A stretch of 64,000 nucleotides of DNA from Sphingomonas sp. S1-29 (lineage in GTDB: Bacteria; Pseudomonadota; Alphaproteobacteria; Sphingomonadales; Sphingomonadaceae): assembly GCF_026167545.1 (NCBI RefSeq), contig NZ_CP110678.1, positions 2,539,501 through 2,603,500 on the forward strand, written 5' to 3'. Below are positions 16,494-25,086 of this stretch, piece by piece (the stretch's first letter is position 1; the number at the start of each line of letters is the position of its first letter). The position numbers and the translations under genes were made by a program. Below the pieces are notes generated by a model that saw only the letters and a program-made list of their open reading frames with translations, was not told where the DNA came from and searched no databases.

Positions 16494-19022
16494 ATGGTAG
16501 ATTTCAAGAAGTTGCAGGAAGCCAAGGCAAAGCCCAAGCCCAAGAATCCGCGCGACATCTTCAATGCATTGCCGAAGCCGCCCGGCATCAATGACCTCTA
16601 TGCCAGCCAGGCGGAGGTGCTCGACGCATGGTACCCGCGCCGCGAGGAAAAGGACGTCGTCGTCAAGTTGCACACCGGCGGCGGAAAGACGCTGGTCGCA
16701 TTGCTGATGGCCCAGTCCGTCATGAACGAAACCGGCGAACCGGTGATCTACTTGGCACCTACCAACCAGCTCGTCGCGCAGGTGCTCGCGAAAAGCACGG
16801 AATACGGCATTCGAGCTCTACCTTACACCAGCGGGGAGCCACTGCCCGCCGAATTCCACGACGGCAAGGCGATCCTAGTCGGCTCCTATGAAACTCTGTT
16901 TAACGGGCGCAGTAAGTTCGGCGTCCGTGGTTCGGGTCGAGAGGTCGTCAAGGCGGGCGCGATCATCCTCGACGACGCGCACGTTGCGCTGGCATCGGTG
17001 CGCGACGCATTCACTCTCGAAATCCAGCTCAAGCACCACAAAGACGTCTACACCGAACTGGCCGACCGCTTCCGGCCCGCGTTCAAAGACATCGGCCGCG
17101 CGGGCTCATTCGCCGACATCATCAACGGCAAGGAATACGGCGTCATCGAAGTGCCGAGCTGGGCATGGTACCGCCATCTTGAGGAGGTGCAGCAGTATCT
17201 GTCCGGCGAGGTCGACGACATCGACCGGTTCGTCTGGCCGTTCCTCCGCGACAACCTCGGCGTCTGCCACTGCCTCTTCAGCAAGACTTCCGTCAGCATC
17301 ACGCCGATGTTCCCGCCTGTCGACATGCTGCCGACGTTCGAGGACTCCCCACGCCGGATCTACATGTCGGCGACGATCGCGGACGACAGCGAGATCGTCC
17401 GCACGTTCGGTGCATCCGCCGAAGCGATCGGCAAGCCGATAACGTCGACGTCCCTTGCCGGCGTTGGCGAGCGTATGATCCTCGTCCCCGGCCTTATGAA
17501 ACTTGGTACGCCGATCACGCCCATGATCAAGGCAATGGCGACGAAACTGGCGGAGGCGAAGCGGGGCGTCGCGATCCTGACGCCCTCTGGCAAAGCAGCC
17601 AGGGGATGGGAGGACATCGCCGACTATCCCGAGACCACCGCCGCCGTGTCGGAGAAGGTCGCCGCGATGCAGGCGGGTGACACGTTCGGTCCGCTGGTGC
17701 TCGCGAACCGCTACGACGGCATCGACCTCGCGGGCAACGCTTGCCGCTTCCTGGTCATGGACGACCTGCCCCAGGGGACGACCAACTATGACGTCTACCG
17801 CATGAACGTCGTCGCTGACGCCGCCGTCAATTCACTGCTCGCCCAGCGGATCGAACAGGGCATCGGACGCGGCACCCGCGGCGGCGCCGACTATTGCGTG
17901 ATCGTCCTCATCGGAACCAAGCTCGTCGGATGGATCGGGAAGACGAAGAACCTCGACTTCCTGACGGCCAGCACCCGGGTCCAGCTAAAGATGGGACAGG
18001 AGGTCAGCGAGGCGGTGACCACCCGCAAGGAAGTCAGGGAAACCGTCCTCAAGTGCCTGCAGCGCGATCCTGACTGGGTCAGCTACCACGCCTCCGAGCT
18101 TGCCGACGCGGCGCATGCGGCGCCGGTCGACCAGCTCGCGCTCAAGATCGCCGCCGCCGAGCGCAAGGCGTTCCGCCGGCAGCGCCTCGGGCAATACGAG
18201 AAAGCGCTCGCCGGCGTCGAGACGCTGATGACTGGCGAGGCGCTGAAGGGCGATCCGCAACGCCGCGCCTGGCTTGCCGCGTCGGCAGCGCGCATCGCCT
18301 ATCAGATGGAGGACGAGAACAAGGGGCAGAAGCACCAGACGTCGGCCTTCTCGATCAACAACAACCACAGCCCGCCGCGCAAGCGACCCGTCTACGTGGT
18401 GCGTTCTGCACCGGGCAAGCAGGCCAACGCGATCGTGAAGCGGCTAATGGAATTCCACCAGCGAGCGGCAATCCTCTCGGTTTTCGACGACGCCATGAGC
18501 GACCTGGTGCCCGAAGCCTCGGCCGCCCGCTACGAAGAGGCGCTCGCAAAGCTCGGAGAGTTCCTCGGCTTCGATGCAGAACGGCCCGAGAAGGTCTATG
18601 ACACCGGGCCTGACGTGCTCTGGCGAACAGATGCGAGCTTCGACTTCGTGATAGAGGCCAAGAGCGAAAAGGACGATGCCAATCCGCTTTATAAGAAGGA
18701 CCACGCGCAGCTGCTCGAAGCCGAACACTGGTTCAAGCAGAACTATCCCGACCGGGACGCGGCTAGGGTCTCAGCGCTACCGGAGGCGATCGCCGACGAG
18801 AAAGCCACCCCGGCCGGCAGCTTCGCCTTTCGGCTCGCTGACGTCACCAAGGTGGTGGGCGCGCTCAAAGGCGTCTTTGTCGAGCTGATCGGAGCCTCCG
18901 GCGACCGCGGCGCGTTGCGGGAGCAGTGCGAGGCCGCGCTGACCAACGCCAAGCTCAAGCCAGCAGCGCTCCGCGACACCTACATGAAGCCGTTTGGCAA
19001 GGGGAGAACCAAAGCAGGCTAA
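16494..19022 (+). CDS. DEAD/DEAH-type helicase fused to a PD-(D/E)xK nuclease
   Basis: A protein of 842 aa. The helicase core has Walker A (H-T-G-G-G-K-T, about 60-66), a D-D-A-H motif II at 159-162, S-A-T at 291-293 and Q-G-I-G-R-G-T-R at 454-461, which is motif VI. The loop and SAT context look XPD/DinG-like rather than like restriction type III. A C-terminal domain at about 695-750 has G-P-D706 and F-V-I-E720-A-K722, with Q738 and W745, the geometry of a PD-(D/E)xK nuclease. It is thus a stand-alone helicase-nuclease, as found in several anti-phage systems. It follows the HEPN-like gene. I do not recognise a named system. Confidence 0.85.
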   Translation: MVDFKKLQEAKAKPKPKNPRDIFNALPKPPGINDLYASQAEVLDAWYPRREEKDVVVKLHTGGGKTLVALLMAQSVMNETGEPVIYLAPTNQLVAQVLAKSTEYGIRALPYTSGEPLPAEFHDGKAILVGSYETLFNGRSKFGVRGSGREVVKAGAIILDDAHVALASVRDAFTLEIQLKHHKDVYTELADRFRPAFKDIGRAGSFADIINGKEYGVIEVPSWAWYRHLEEVQQYLSGEVDDIDRFVWPFLRDNLGVCHCLFSKTSVSITPMFPPVDMLPTFEDSPRRIYMSATIADDSEIVRTFGASAEAIGKPITSTSLAGVGERMILVPGLMKLGTPITPMIKAMATKLAEAKRGVAILTPSGKAARGWEDIADYPETTAAVSEKVAAMQAGDTFGPLVLANRYDGIDLAGNACRFLVMDDLPQGTTNYDVYRMNVVADAAVNSLLAQRIEQGIGRGTRGGADYCVIVLIGTKLVGWIGKTKNLDFLTASTRVQLKMGQEVSEAVTTRKEVRETVLKCLQRDPDWVSYHASELADAAHAAPVDQLALKIAAAERKAFRRQRLGQYEKALAGVETLMTGEALKGDPQRRAWLAASAARIAYQMEDENKGQKHQTSAFSINNNHSPPRKRPVYVVRSAPGKQANAIVKRLMEFHQRAAILSVFDDAMSDLVPEASAARYEEALAKLGEFLGFDAERPEKVYDTGPDVLWRTDASFDFVIEAKSEKDDANPLYKKDHAQLLEAEHWFKQNYPDRDAARVSALPEAIADEKATPAGSFAFRLADVTKVVGALKGVFVELIGASGDRGALREQCEAALTNAKLKPAALRDTYMKPFGKGRTKAG

Positions 19023-19314
19023 TGGCAAGACAAAGGCCTCCCGCTGGAGCGATTGGGAAAATGAAGCAACGACGGCTTTCGGGATCGCCGGCCCGCCCAT
19101 CGAACGACCGTTATTGGGGCGCGTAGCTCCCGGTCGACCACGGCTTAACGAAGGGCCGCTTACGCCATCTCCGCGCCCGAAAGCGGCCGTTCCGTTCTCC
19201 ACCCGAAGTCTGGCAATCCGTCAGTCGGGAAACTACGGAAATGGCGGCCAACCAATCCCCATTATTTTTCCGCTACAAGGTTCTGCATGGCAATTCTCTC
19301 CCGAATAGATTCAT
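19023..19314. other. Intergenic region downstream of the defence island
   Basis: About 290 bp with fragments of degenerate intergenic repeats (for example GCCCGAAAGCGGCCG near 19178). No gene is supported. It separates the helicase gene from a decayed SRAP gene. Confidence 0.35.
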
Positions 19315-19870
19315 CGCATCGCTTCTAGGCTTGGCAGCGTCCTGCCGCTTATCAGCCAGCGTCGCCGACATCAGCAGCGACGGGGACGAAGCCACCATAT
19401 CCAGTGCCTCATTGATCGGTGCTGACAGCCGGCGCGCTTTGTCTGCGTCGTGCAAAATCGTAGGCATGGCTTTCCCGCGGATCGGCTCGACCACTGCGTT
19501 CGGTTCGGTGGTGAGAAACGCGACATCGCCCCGTTCTCGGTTGGTCGCCATATCCCGGCAAACGAGAAGATCGGCCGCGACGGCACGTCGAACCACCGCC
19601 GAGGCCTCTTGCCGGTCGGCCCGGGCCCGTACTCGCTGAAAATTGTGACCGGCAACAAGCAGCGCCGCGCGGCGTTAGTCAGCGCGGATCGCCAGAACGC
19701 CAAATGCAGGTTGCGGACGTTAGTCACCTTGCGGTCGAGCATCCTCGGCTTGCAGGTGACCGGATCGATTCGCTTACCCGGCGCCTTGTGCGGGAACCCC
19801 ACAGCATTGCCTCGAGCGCGACCACCTAGCCTCTGGATCGAGGCACGCGGCCCAATGGACCTACTTTTAC
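19315..19870 (-). pseudogene. Decayed SRAP (YedK/HMCES) family gene
   Basis: Two minus-strand frames together spell an SRAP-domain protein. The frame covering about 19535-19802 gives V-T-N-V-R-N-L, F-W-R-S-A-L, R-R-C-L-L-P-V-T and F-S-F-A-G-I-W-R-P; the other frame, about 19315-19530, continues V-A-F-L-T-T-E-P-N-A-V-V-E-P-I and K-A-M-P-T-I-L-H-D. A frameshift near 19530 joins them. The N-terminus, including the catalytic Cys2 that crosslinks abasic DNA in this family, is not recoverable in one frame; further disruption is likely around 19803-19870. It is therefore judged non-functional. Confidence 0.75.
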
Positions 19871-19960
19871 CGTAACAAGCCGCCGGAAAGGATCTGGGGC
19901 CGCGGCGTGGACTCTGTGGGCCACTATGTTCATCATCGCAGTAAGGCGGGGGATATAGCT

Positions 19961-20263
19961 GTGTCGATCATGATCAAACTGCTTTCAGCCGCTATTGCGT
20001 TGATCGTGCCCGTCTCGGCATCAGTCGCCAGTCCGGGCGGGCTCAACGCCCAAGGTTGTCACACCGACAGAAAAGGCGGCACCGGTTACCATTGCCACAC
20101 CCGACCTGCCGCTGCTCACGGGTTTGCTGCTTTGACCAAAGGAAGCGGAGCGTTCGCCAATTGCGCCGCTGCGCGCGCCGCCGGCGCTGCACCCGTTCGT
20201 GTCGGTGATCCGGGGTACAGCAGCCACCTAGATCGCAACGGCGACGGCATAGGCTGCGAGTAG
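19961..20263 (+). CDS. Exported excalibur calcium-binding domain protein
   Basis: A protein of about 100 aa. A signal peptide (I-K-L-L-S-A-A-I-A-L-I-V-P-V-S-A-S-V-A) precedes a G-C-H-T-D-R-K-G-G-T-G-Y-H-C-H-T module, then an excalibur-type domain with F-A-N-C-A-A-A-R-A-A-G and the Ca-binding loop D-R-N-G-D-G-I-G-C-E at the C-terminus. The start is either the GTG at 19961, seven bases after GGGGGA, or the ATG at 19970. The protein is extracytoplasmic; its role is unknown, and similar modules occur beside nuclease domains. Confidence 0.85.
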   Translation: MSIMIKLLSAAIALIVPVSASVASPGGLNAQGCHTDRKGGTGYHCHTRPAAAHGFAALTKGSGAFANCAAARAAGAAPVRVGDPGYSSHLDRNGDGIGCE

Positions 20264-20287
20264 CGAGCCTGGTCCTGCTTGGTCAGG

Positions 20288-20473
20288 CTACTGCGGACGC
20301 CCCGCCTGAAGCTGGTCGTAGCGCTCGGCGATCGCCTTCCAACGCTGCACGCCGGGACCGTCACCCGCCAACGCCAGTGCGGACATTCGTTCGGCTATGA
20401 CTGCCGGGGCTCTGGGGCCGTGCTCACGTTCGAGATGCAGCGCTTCGGCCCAACGTTCAGCATCAGGGCTCAT
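20288..20473 (-). CDS. Small DUF6961-like protein
   Basis: A 61-residue helical protein: R-W-A-E-A-L-H-L-E-R-E-H-G, A-P-A-V-I-A-E-R, L-A-L-A-G-D and G-V-Q-R-W-K-A-I-A-E-R-Y-D-Q-L. This matches the short sphingomonad family DUF6961 as I remember it; no function is known. Its ATG shares one base with the stop of the upstream gene (TGATG), so the two are translationally coupled. Confidence 0.65.
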   Translation of the reverse strand: MSPDAERWAEALHLEREHGPRAPAVIAERMSALALAGDGPGVQRWKAIAERYDQLQAGRPQ

Positions 20474-20658
20474 CAGGCAACGTCGCCGAGCTTCTCATTC
20501 AGCTCGTCCTCAATCGTTTTAGGTTCCGCCGCGATCATAATGGTTTTAAGGTCAGCGACGCTGAACCCGCTTTTCTCGTCGAGAATATCAGCGGGATTGA
20601 GGACGGCCGTAACTTTGGCGGCGCGCTCAAGGGCAGGCATAAAATCGTTCTTCGTCAT
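20473..20658 (-). CDS. Hypothetical small acidic protein
   Basis: A 61-residue protein from the ATG at 20658; a longer frame reaches 20742 but would overlap the upstream SNase-like gene. It is rich in acidic residues (D-I-L-D-E-K-S-G-F-S-V-A-D-L-K, then E-P-K-T-I-E-D-E-L-N-E-K). I do not recognise the family. It is coupled to the DUF6961-like gene by a TGATG overlap. No clear ribosome binding site was found. Confidence 0.5.
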   Translation of the reverse strand: MTKNDFMPALERAAKVTAVLNPADILDEKSGFSVADLKTIMIAAEPKTIEDELNEKLGDVA

Positions 20659-20708
20659 GATGCTATCATACGATGCAAGCCGATCGCTGTGAACCGGTAG
20701 CGCGGCGG

Positions 20709-21143
20709 TCAGCACCGGTGCTGGCCCCAGTAGCGTGCCCATCGCAGCGCGGTGCCGCTAGCCGCCATTGCGCAGGATAAATCGCCGACCCGCGGCCCGC
20801 TGCACCAGGCCGCCGTGCGGCTACCCTTGCCGTTCCCAAGCGATCGACACGACAAGGCCGGCCCGGTGACCAGTATGTGGCCTTCTGGCGACCGTCCTAG
20901 GGGGCGACCGACCAGCCGAACCAACACGTCGCGCGCAGCCTCCGCCGACGCCGGCGGGCAAGGGTGATTGGCCTTACAGCTGCCGTCCATCTCGCGCGCA
21001 GCAATGCCGGCGAGGCGGATACGGGGCCCCTCGGCGCACCAAAGCGGACCGTCGCCATCCCAGACACGCACCGGGGTACAGATGAACGTTTTGCCGGCAG
21101 GTTCGACCTGAAGCGACGCCAGCAACAGCAACGGAAGGATCAT
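20709..21143 (-). CDS. Exported SNase-like thermonuclease-family protein
   Basis: A protein of 144 aa with an N-terminal hydrophobic signal (M-I-L-P-L-L-L-L-A-S-L). The segment V-R-V-W-D-G-D-G-P-L-W-C-A-E-G-P-R-I-R-L-A-G-I resembles the first half of the staphylococcal nuclease fold (V-x-D-G-D ... R-L-x-G-I). Cys residues occur in pairs (C-K-A-N-H-P-C-P), suggesting an extracytoplasmic disulfide. The usual catalytic Glu/Arg of SNase are only partly identifiable, so activity is uncertain. This shortened form is common in alphaproteobacteria and is annotated as thermonuclease family. Confidence 0.8.
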   Translation of the reverse strand: MILPLLLLASLQVEPAGKTFICTPVRVWDGDGPLWCAEGPRIRLAGIAAREMDGSCKANHPCPPASAEAARDVLVRLVGRPLGRSPEGHILVTGPALSCRSLGNGKGSRTAAWCSGPRVGDLSCAMAASGTALRWARYWGQHRC

Positions 21144-21207
21144 TCAATTCTCACAGCTGGGGAAATGGGGTGCATTGTTTGGCGCGGGGCGGTGTCGTCG
21201 CGCTCGG

Positions 21208-22476
21208 TCAGGCTTTGACTCGTGGAACCTCGTCGATCCGAGTCGTCCAAGCCGGCGACCGCATTTCCGATCGTAGCCGCCATTGGCGCTTGAAGCCTTG
21301 CGACGCCGTTACCGCAGCGAACTTCCCGAACCGACCATTCACGTCGTCGAGCGCCCGCATGAGCCGGTCGCGGCGCCCGGTGTCGTCTTCGAACAGGGTG
21401 CGTGGTCGCATTTCTGCCAGCAGCAGATCGTCCAGCATGATGCCCGCCTTCGTATAGGCATAGCCATCACGCCAGGCACGGTCAGCGCACAGGCGGGCGG
21501 CCGCGATAAGCTCGAGGCTGTCGTTGGTCATCGGGTGCAGCGTGGTCGAACGGGACGCCGAATATTGCGGCCGATCGGGCTTGTGGCGGTTGGTGTGGAA
21601 GAACGCCGTGAAACGCGCGGCGACCAACCCGTGCTGGCGCAGCTTCTCGCCCGCCCGCATGGCATATTGCGACAGCGCCCCCATCATGCCGTCGAAGTCG
21701 GTTACCGGCGTTCCGAACGATCGGGTAACCGCCATGCCCTTTCGCTGGGGCGCGATCGTCTCGACCGCGCCCGACGGCACGCCGCGCAGTTCTGCAACCA
21801 GCCGCTCGAGCACGACGGTGCCCACAGCGCGTGCCTGCTTCATCGGCATGTCACGTAGCGCGCTCGCGGTGTGAATACCTAAGTCGGCCAGCTTTCGCGC
21901 CGTCGCTCCGCCAACGCCCCAAACGTCGCCGACGGGAAACTGCTGCATTACCTCGTGCCGAATGTCGGGAAGGCGAAGATCCGCCACGCCGTCGAAGGCG
22001 ACGTTCTTCTTTGCAACAGCGTTCGCCAGCTTGGCGAGCGTCTTGGTGTCGGCGATGCCCACACAGGTCGGTATCGTCGTCCACCGCTGAACCTGACGGC
22101 GCAGCGCATGTGCATGGTCGACCAGGTCGCGATCTTCGAAGCCAGCAAGATCCAGAAACGTTTCGTCGATCGAGTATATCTCGAAGTCGCGGGCGAACGC
22201 TTGGCACGCGGCGACCACCCGCCGCTGCATATCCCCGTACAGCGTGTAGTTCGACGATCGCACCTGGATGCCGTGCTGCCGAATCAGATCGCGCAGGTGA
22301 TGGGCCGGGTCGCCCATCTTGATGCCGAGCGCTTTCGCCTCCGCTGACCGAGCGATTGCGCAGCCGTCGTTGTTCGACAGCACGATGACCGGCACACCGA
22401 CCAAACTCGAATCAAAAGCCCGCTCGCAGCTGACATAATAGTTGTTACAGTCGATCAACGCGATCGGCGTCGTCAT
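21208..22476 (-). CDS. umuC: Y-family translesion DNA polymerase, UmuC
   Basis: A protein of 422 aa. The catalytic start [14 protein letters not shown], then [13 protein letters not shown] and Y-S-I-D-E-T-F-L-D supply the metal-binding Asp and Asp-Glu residues of Y-family polymerases. Later parts have the helix-hairpin-helix-like D-V-W-G-V-G and the little-finger domain. UmuC is the core of the SOS translesion polymerase and is switched on by cleaved UmuD. Its ATG overlaps the umuD stop (ATGA), so the two are an operon under the LexA site at 22943. Confidence 0.95.
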   Translation of the reverse strand: MTTPIALIDCNNYYVSCERAFDSSLVGVPVIVLSNNDGCAIARSAEAKALGIKMGDPAHHLRDLIRQHGIQVRSSNYTLYGDMQRRVVAACQAFARDFEIYSIDETFLDLAGFEDRDLVDHAHALRRQVQRWTTIPTCVGIADTKTLAKLANAVAKKNVAFDGVADLRLPDIRHEVMQQFPVGDVWGVGGATARKLADLGIHTASALRDMPMKQARAVGTVVLERLVAELRGVPSGAVETIAPQRKGMAVTRSFGTPVTDFDGMMGALSQYAMRAGEKLRQHGLVAARFTAFFHTNRHKPDRPQYSASRSTTLHPMTNDSLELIAAARLCADRAWRDGYAYTKAGIMLDDLLLAEMRPRTLFEDDTGRRDRLMRALDDVNGRFGKFAAVTASQGFKRQWRLRSEMRSPAWTTRIDEVPRVKA

Positions 22477-22898
22477 AACACCCTGCGCGCCACTCCCACG
22501 ACCACTCCCCAGATCTCGACATACTCGTCGACCAGGATGTGCGGGAAGCCCTCGGCCTCGGGCACGAGCCAGTGCCGTCCATCGAGATGCTTCAGTCTTT
22601 TCAACGTCCGATCCCCATGCACCAGTGCGACGACGATGGATCCCGACCGCGGGCGCTTGGCGCGATTAACGACGATCAGGTCGCCGTCGTTGATCCCGGC
22701 ACCGGCCATCGAGCCGCCATCGACGCGCATGATGTAACTGGCGGCCGGGTGCTCGACCAGATAGGCGCCCAGATCGATCGGCTCTTCCATGTCGTCCTGT
22801 GCGGGCGACGGGAATCCAGCGGGCGTTCGGGCTAGAAAGAACGGTGCCTCGCGCGGTACCAGCTCATAAGGAACATCATGCAGTCGTAGTGTGAGCAT
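22473..22898 (-). CDS. umuD: UmuD, SOS self-cleaving LexA-like peptidase
   Basis: A protein of 141 aa from the ATG at 22898; longer in-frame starts lie across the LexA box and are unlikely. The self-cleavage site is A-G-F-P-S-P-A. The active-site Ser lies in [11 protein letters not shown] and the Lys in D-R-T-L-K-R-L, the S24/UmuD dyad. After RecA-stimulated cleavage UmuD' binds UmuC. A GAAC-N7-GAAC box lies 45 bp upstream of the start, so it is directly LexA-controlled (inference). The gene overlaps umuC. Confidence 0.94.
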   Translation of the reverse strand: MLTLRLHDVPYELVPREAPFFLARTPAGFPSPAQDDMEEPIDLGAYLVEHPAASYIMRVDGGSMAGAGINDGDLIVVNRAKRPRSGSIVVALVHGDRTLKRLKHLDGRHWLVPEAEGFPHILVDEYVEIWGVVVGVARRVL

Positions 22899-22942
22899 CG
22901 CTCGCGTCCCGAATCGTCTAGCGACCCGCATAGCGCGAACAG

Positions 22943-22957
22943 GAACATTAGGTGAAC
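22943..22957. promoter_or_regulatory. LexA (SOS) box upstream of umuDC
   Basis: The 15-bp sequence GAACATTAGGTGAAC is a perfect GAAC-N7-GAAC direct repeat, the reverse complement of GTTC-N7-GTTC, which is the known alphaproteobacterial LexA operator. It lies 45 bp before the umuD start on the minus strand, at a normal promoter distance. A further GAAC begins six bases to its left. Confidence 0.9.
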
Positions 22958-23119
22958 ATAAAAGCTGATAGGTGCGTGGAAGGTATGTGTGCACCTTGCC
23001 CGGTCGAGGGTGGGTGTTTTGGTCACACATGCCAGCCTACAGCGCGGCGTCGCCCCGGCAGCGAACAGCAACCCGTCGGGGCGACCACCTTCGCGCATCC
23101 GGCCTTATCTATGTCGGCA

Positions 23120-23356
23120 CTAATAGGCAGGAGAAGTCCCGGCCTTCGACGGAAAGGGCAGAACCACGCTCGGTGGCACGAATTCCCTTCCTGTTGATCG
23201 AACGAAGTCGGGTTCGTTCAAGGCGTCGAAGAGCATTGCCTGCAGAGCGCTCAGGTCGAGGGCCCCCGCCAGGCGGGCACTGGCTTCCAACGACGATACT
23301 AGATGGTCAAATAGTTGATCAGCCACAGCATCAGATACATCGAGCATCATCATCCA
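23120..23356 (-). CDS. Hypothetical protein
   Basis: A possible 78-residue protein from the ATG at 23356, with a helical L-D-V-S-D-A-V-A-D-Q-L-F-D-H-L-V-S-S-L core and a proline-rich end. A TTG at 23407 would extend it. It has no recognised family and no clear ribosome binding site, and there is no operon partner. It may be real, because the composition is protein-like, but support is weak. Confidence 0.3.
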   Translation of the reverse strand, partial: WMMMLDVSDAVADQLFDHLVSSLEASARLAGALDLSALQAMLFDALNEPDFVRSTGREFVPPSVVLPFPSKAGTSPAY

Positions 23357-23653
23357 ATCGGTGTACGCGGGCCAATACGCGCCCCATTGCGATCGCTGAA
23401 TAGGCAACAGCCGCTACCGACAATCGATGTTCGATCAAAGGACGGTCCCCAGCGGTGAGCTTTTGCGGATGGTACGGTCGCGTGCTCTCCTGCACGCGTC
23501 GCATCACTTTCGTTATCGCTGACCGCCGGTTCAGTCTGATTGATTGAGTTTTGCAGTTATCACTTTCGCATCGACACGATATGCTTTGTCGTTCGCATCC
23601 GGCTATGGTCCTCAATAAGCCCGAAAAACGGTGCTGGAATCGGGACAGGACTG

Positions 23654-24628
23654 ATGGCGGCTACTGATGAACCTGCGATTTTAGGCACGATTGGGCGCAA
23701 GCGGCTTTGTTTCGCACTGTCGGGTATCGACGGGCTGCTACAGACCAGCACGATTCGTACCTATGACGTAGGTACGACGACCGGTGTGTCCGCCGCGTTG
23801 ATGAGCTTTCAGCGTGATATCGGCTTAGCAAACCTGCCGCGGCGTTCGGCGATTGCAGTCGCTGGTCTCGCTCGCGGTGACGCAATTTCTATCACTCATA
23901 CCCGCTGGTTTTTGTCGCGTTCTGGACTGAACGCAATGCTCGGGCAGCCACCCCTGATCCTGAACGATTTCGCAGCGGAAGCTTGGGGCATGTGCAGCGC
24001 AGGTGCGCGTATGCAGGAGTCATTCGGCGGCGATGCAAAGCCGAATCTGCAAACGCCTGGGTGCTATGTCGTGCTGGGGATCACATCAGGCCTGGGCGTC
24101 GCGGTTCTGAATCGAAGCCAGACGGGCACCGTCACCGTGCTGCCGACTGAAGCCGGGCATAGCGCGTTCGCTGCGGTTAGCGAGGAACTAGCGCAGCTCG
24201 TCAGCGATCTGACTGCCAACCGACATCCGGCTGCGACTGAGGAAATCGTATCGGCACCCGGCCTACTGAGCATCTATAATCTTATTGCCAAACGCCGAGG
24301 AGCCAGCCCTCGGGCAAGAACACCAGAAGACATCACCCGAACGGTTCAATCGGACCCGATCGCACGCGCTGCCTGCGAGATGCTAAGCCGAGCATTCTGG
24401 GCACAGGCTGGCAATCTCGTGATGACGTTTGGCGCCTGGGACGGCGTGATCGTAACTGGAAAGCTTGCAACCGCGATGCGCCCAATTTTGGCTCAAGCCT
24501 CAGCTCAAGCGCTATTTGCGGTATCCGCAAAGCATCGACGGGTCCTGGAGGGGGTGCCACGAACGTTGATCACGCTGGAACATGCCGAACTGGTCGGTGT
24601 GGCGGAAGCTTTACGAGGAGCCAGTTAG
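23654..24628 (+). CDS. Glucokinase-like protein with altered ATP-binding motif
   Basis: A protein of 324 aa from the ATG at 23654, which follows AGGA. Overall order matches glucokinase (Glk): L-I-L-N-D-F-A-A-E-A with the catalytic Asp, Y-V-V-L-G-I-T-S-G-L-G-V-A, P-T-E-A-G-H, and a late N-L-V-M-T-F-G-A-W-D-G-V-I-V-T-G. However, the N-terminal phosphate-1 motif, D-x-G-G-T-N in Glk, reads T-I-G-R-K-R, and the G-T-G-L-G loop reads T-S-G-L-G. It could be a non-catalytic or specialised paralogue. No sugar-metabolism neighbours are present; the adjoining genes are umuDC and a RHH-like gene. Confidence 0.75.
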   Translation: MAATDEPAILGTIGRKRLCFALSGIDGLLQTSTIRTYDVGTTTGVSAALMSFQRDIGLANLPRRSAIAVAGLARGDAISITHTRWFLSRSGLNAMLGQPPLILNDFAAEAWGMCSAGARMQESFGGDAKPNLQTPGCYVVLGITSGLGVAVLNRSQTGTVTVLPTEAGHSAFAAVSEELAQLVSDLTANRHPAATEEIVSAPGLLSIYNLIAKRRGASPRARTPEDITRTVQSDPIARAACEMLSRAFWAQAGNLVMTFGAWDGVIVTGKLATAMRPILAQASAQALFAVSAKHRRVLEGVPRTLITLEHAELVGVAEALRGAS

Positions 24629-24789
24629 CGCAAAAATATCCCGTTGCTGTGCCCATAGGACCGAGCGTCGCGAGGCACTCCATGCGGTCGGCGCGAAGCT
24701 GCGTTGTCGGTAAGGCTCCTGGATGTAAAGGGTTTAACCGGCCCGGCATGTGTTGCGATGAAGTATCGACCCAAGCCTTGGGCTGGCGG

Positions 24790-25086
24790 CTATTCGAACT
24801 GGCCCTGAATAATCGCCGTATCCCCAACCGGGAGCGTACTTTGCACAAGCGCGCGGATCGCCTGCAGCTTGGGCGGTCGCCGCTTCTGCTGCTCGATCCA
24901 TGCGTCAGGCTTAGCAAGCTGTGCGGGATGCAGTCGAACCGTTACCGGCTTCCCATTGACCCAAAGCCGTCCGCCCGCTTTCTTTGTGAGCGTGGTTTGC
25001 CAGCTAGGCTTTCGGCGAGTCAGGGACCGCCGGGCGCTTACCAAACTGGTATTCGCCCGGGCCCTAAAGCGACGACTATTCGGCAT
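24790..25086 (-). CDS. Putative ribbon-helix-helix DNA-binding protein
   Basis: A protein of up to 98 aa. After a basic N-terminal part comes G-K-P-V-T-V-R-L, a strand, then H-P-A-Q-L-A-K-P-D-A-W-I-E-Q-Q and P-K-L-Q-A-I-R-A-L-V helices, the pattern of short sphingomonad RHH proteins. A CATCAC-ACAAT-GTGATG inverted repeat at 25084-25100 covers the start codon and could be an autoregulatory operator. The basic N-terminal extension is unusual and the true start may be further in. No toxin partner is visible next to it. Confidence 0.5.
   Translation of the reverse strand: MPNSRRFRARANTSLVSARRSLTRRKPSWQTTLTKKAGGRLWVNGKPVTVRLHPAQLAKPDAWIEQQKRRPPKLQAIRALVQSTLPVGDTAIIQGQFE

Noticed and set aside
11975-19022. 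Prophage or integrative element around the defence genes
   Set aside because: No integrase, structural phage gene, tRNA-linked attachment site or flanking direct repeats could be seen.
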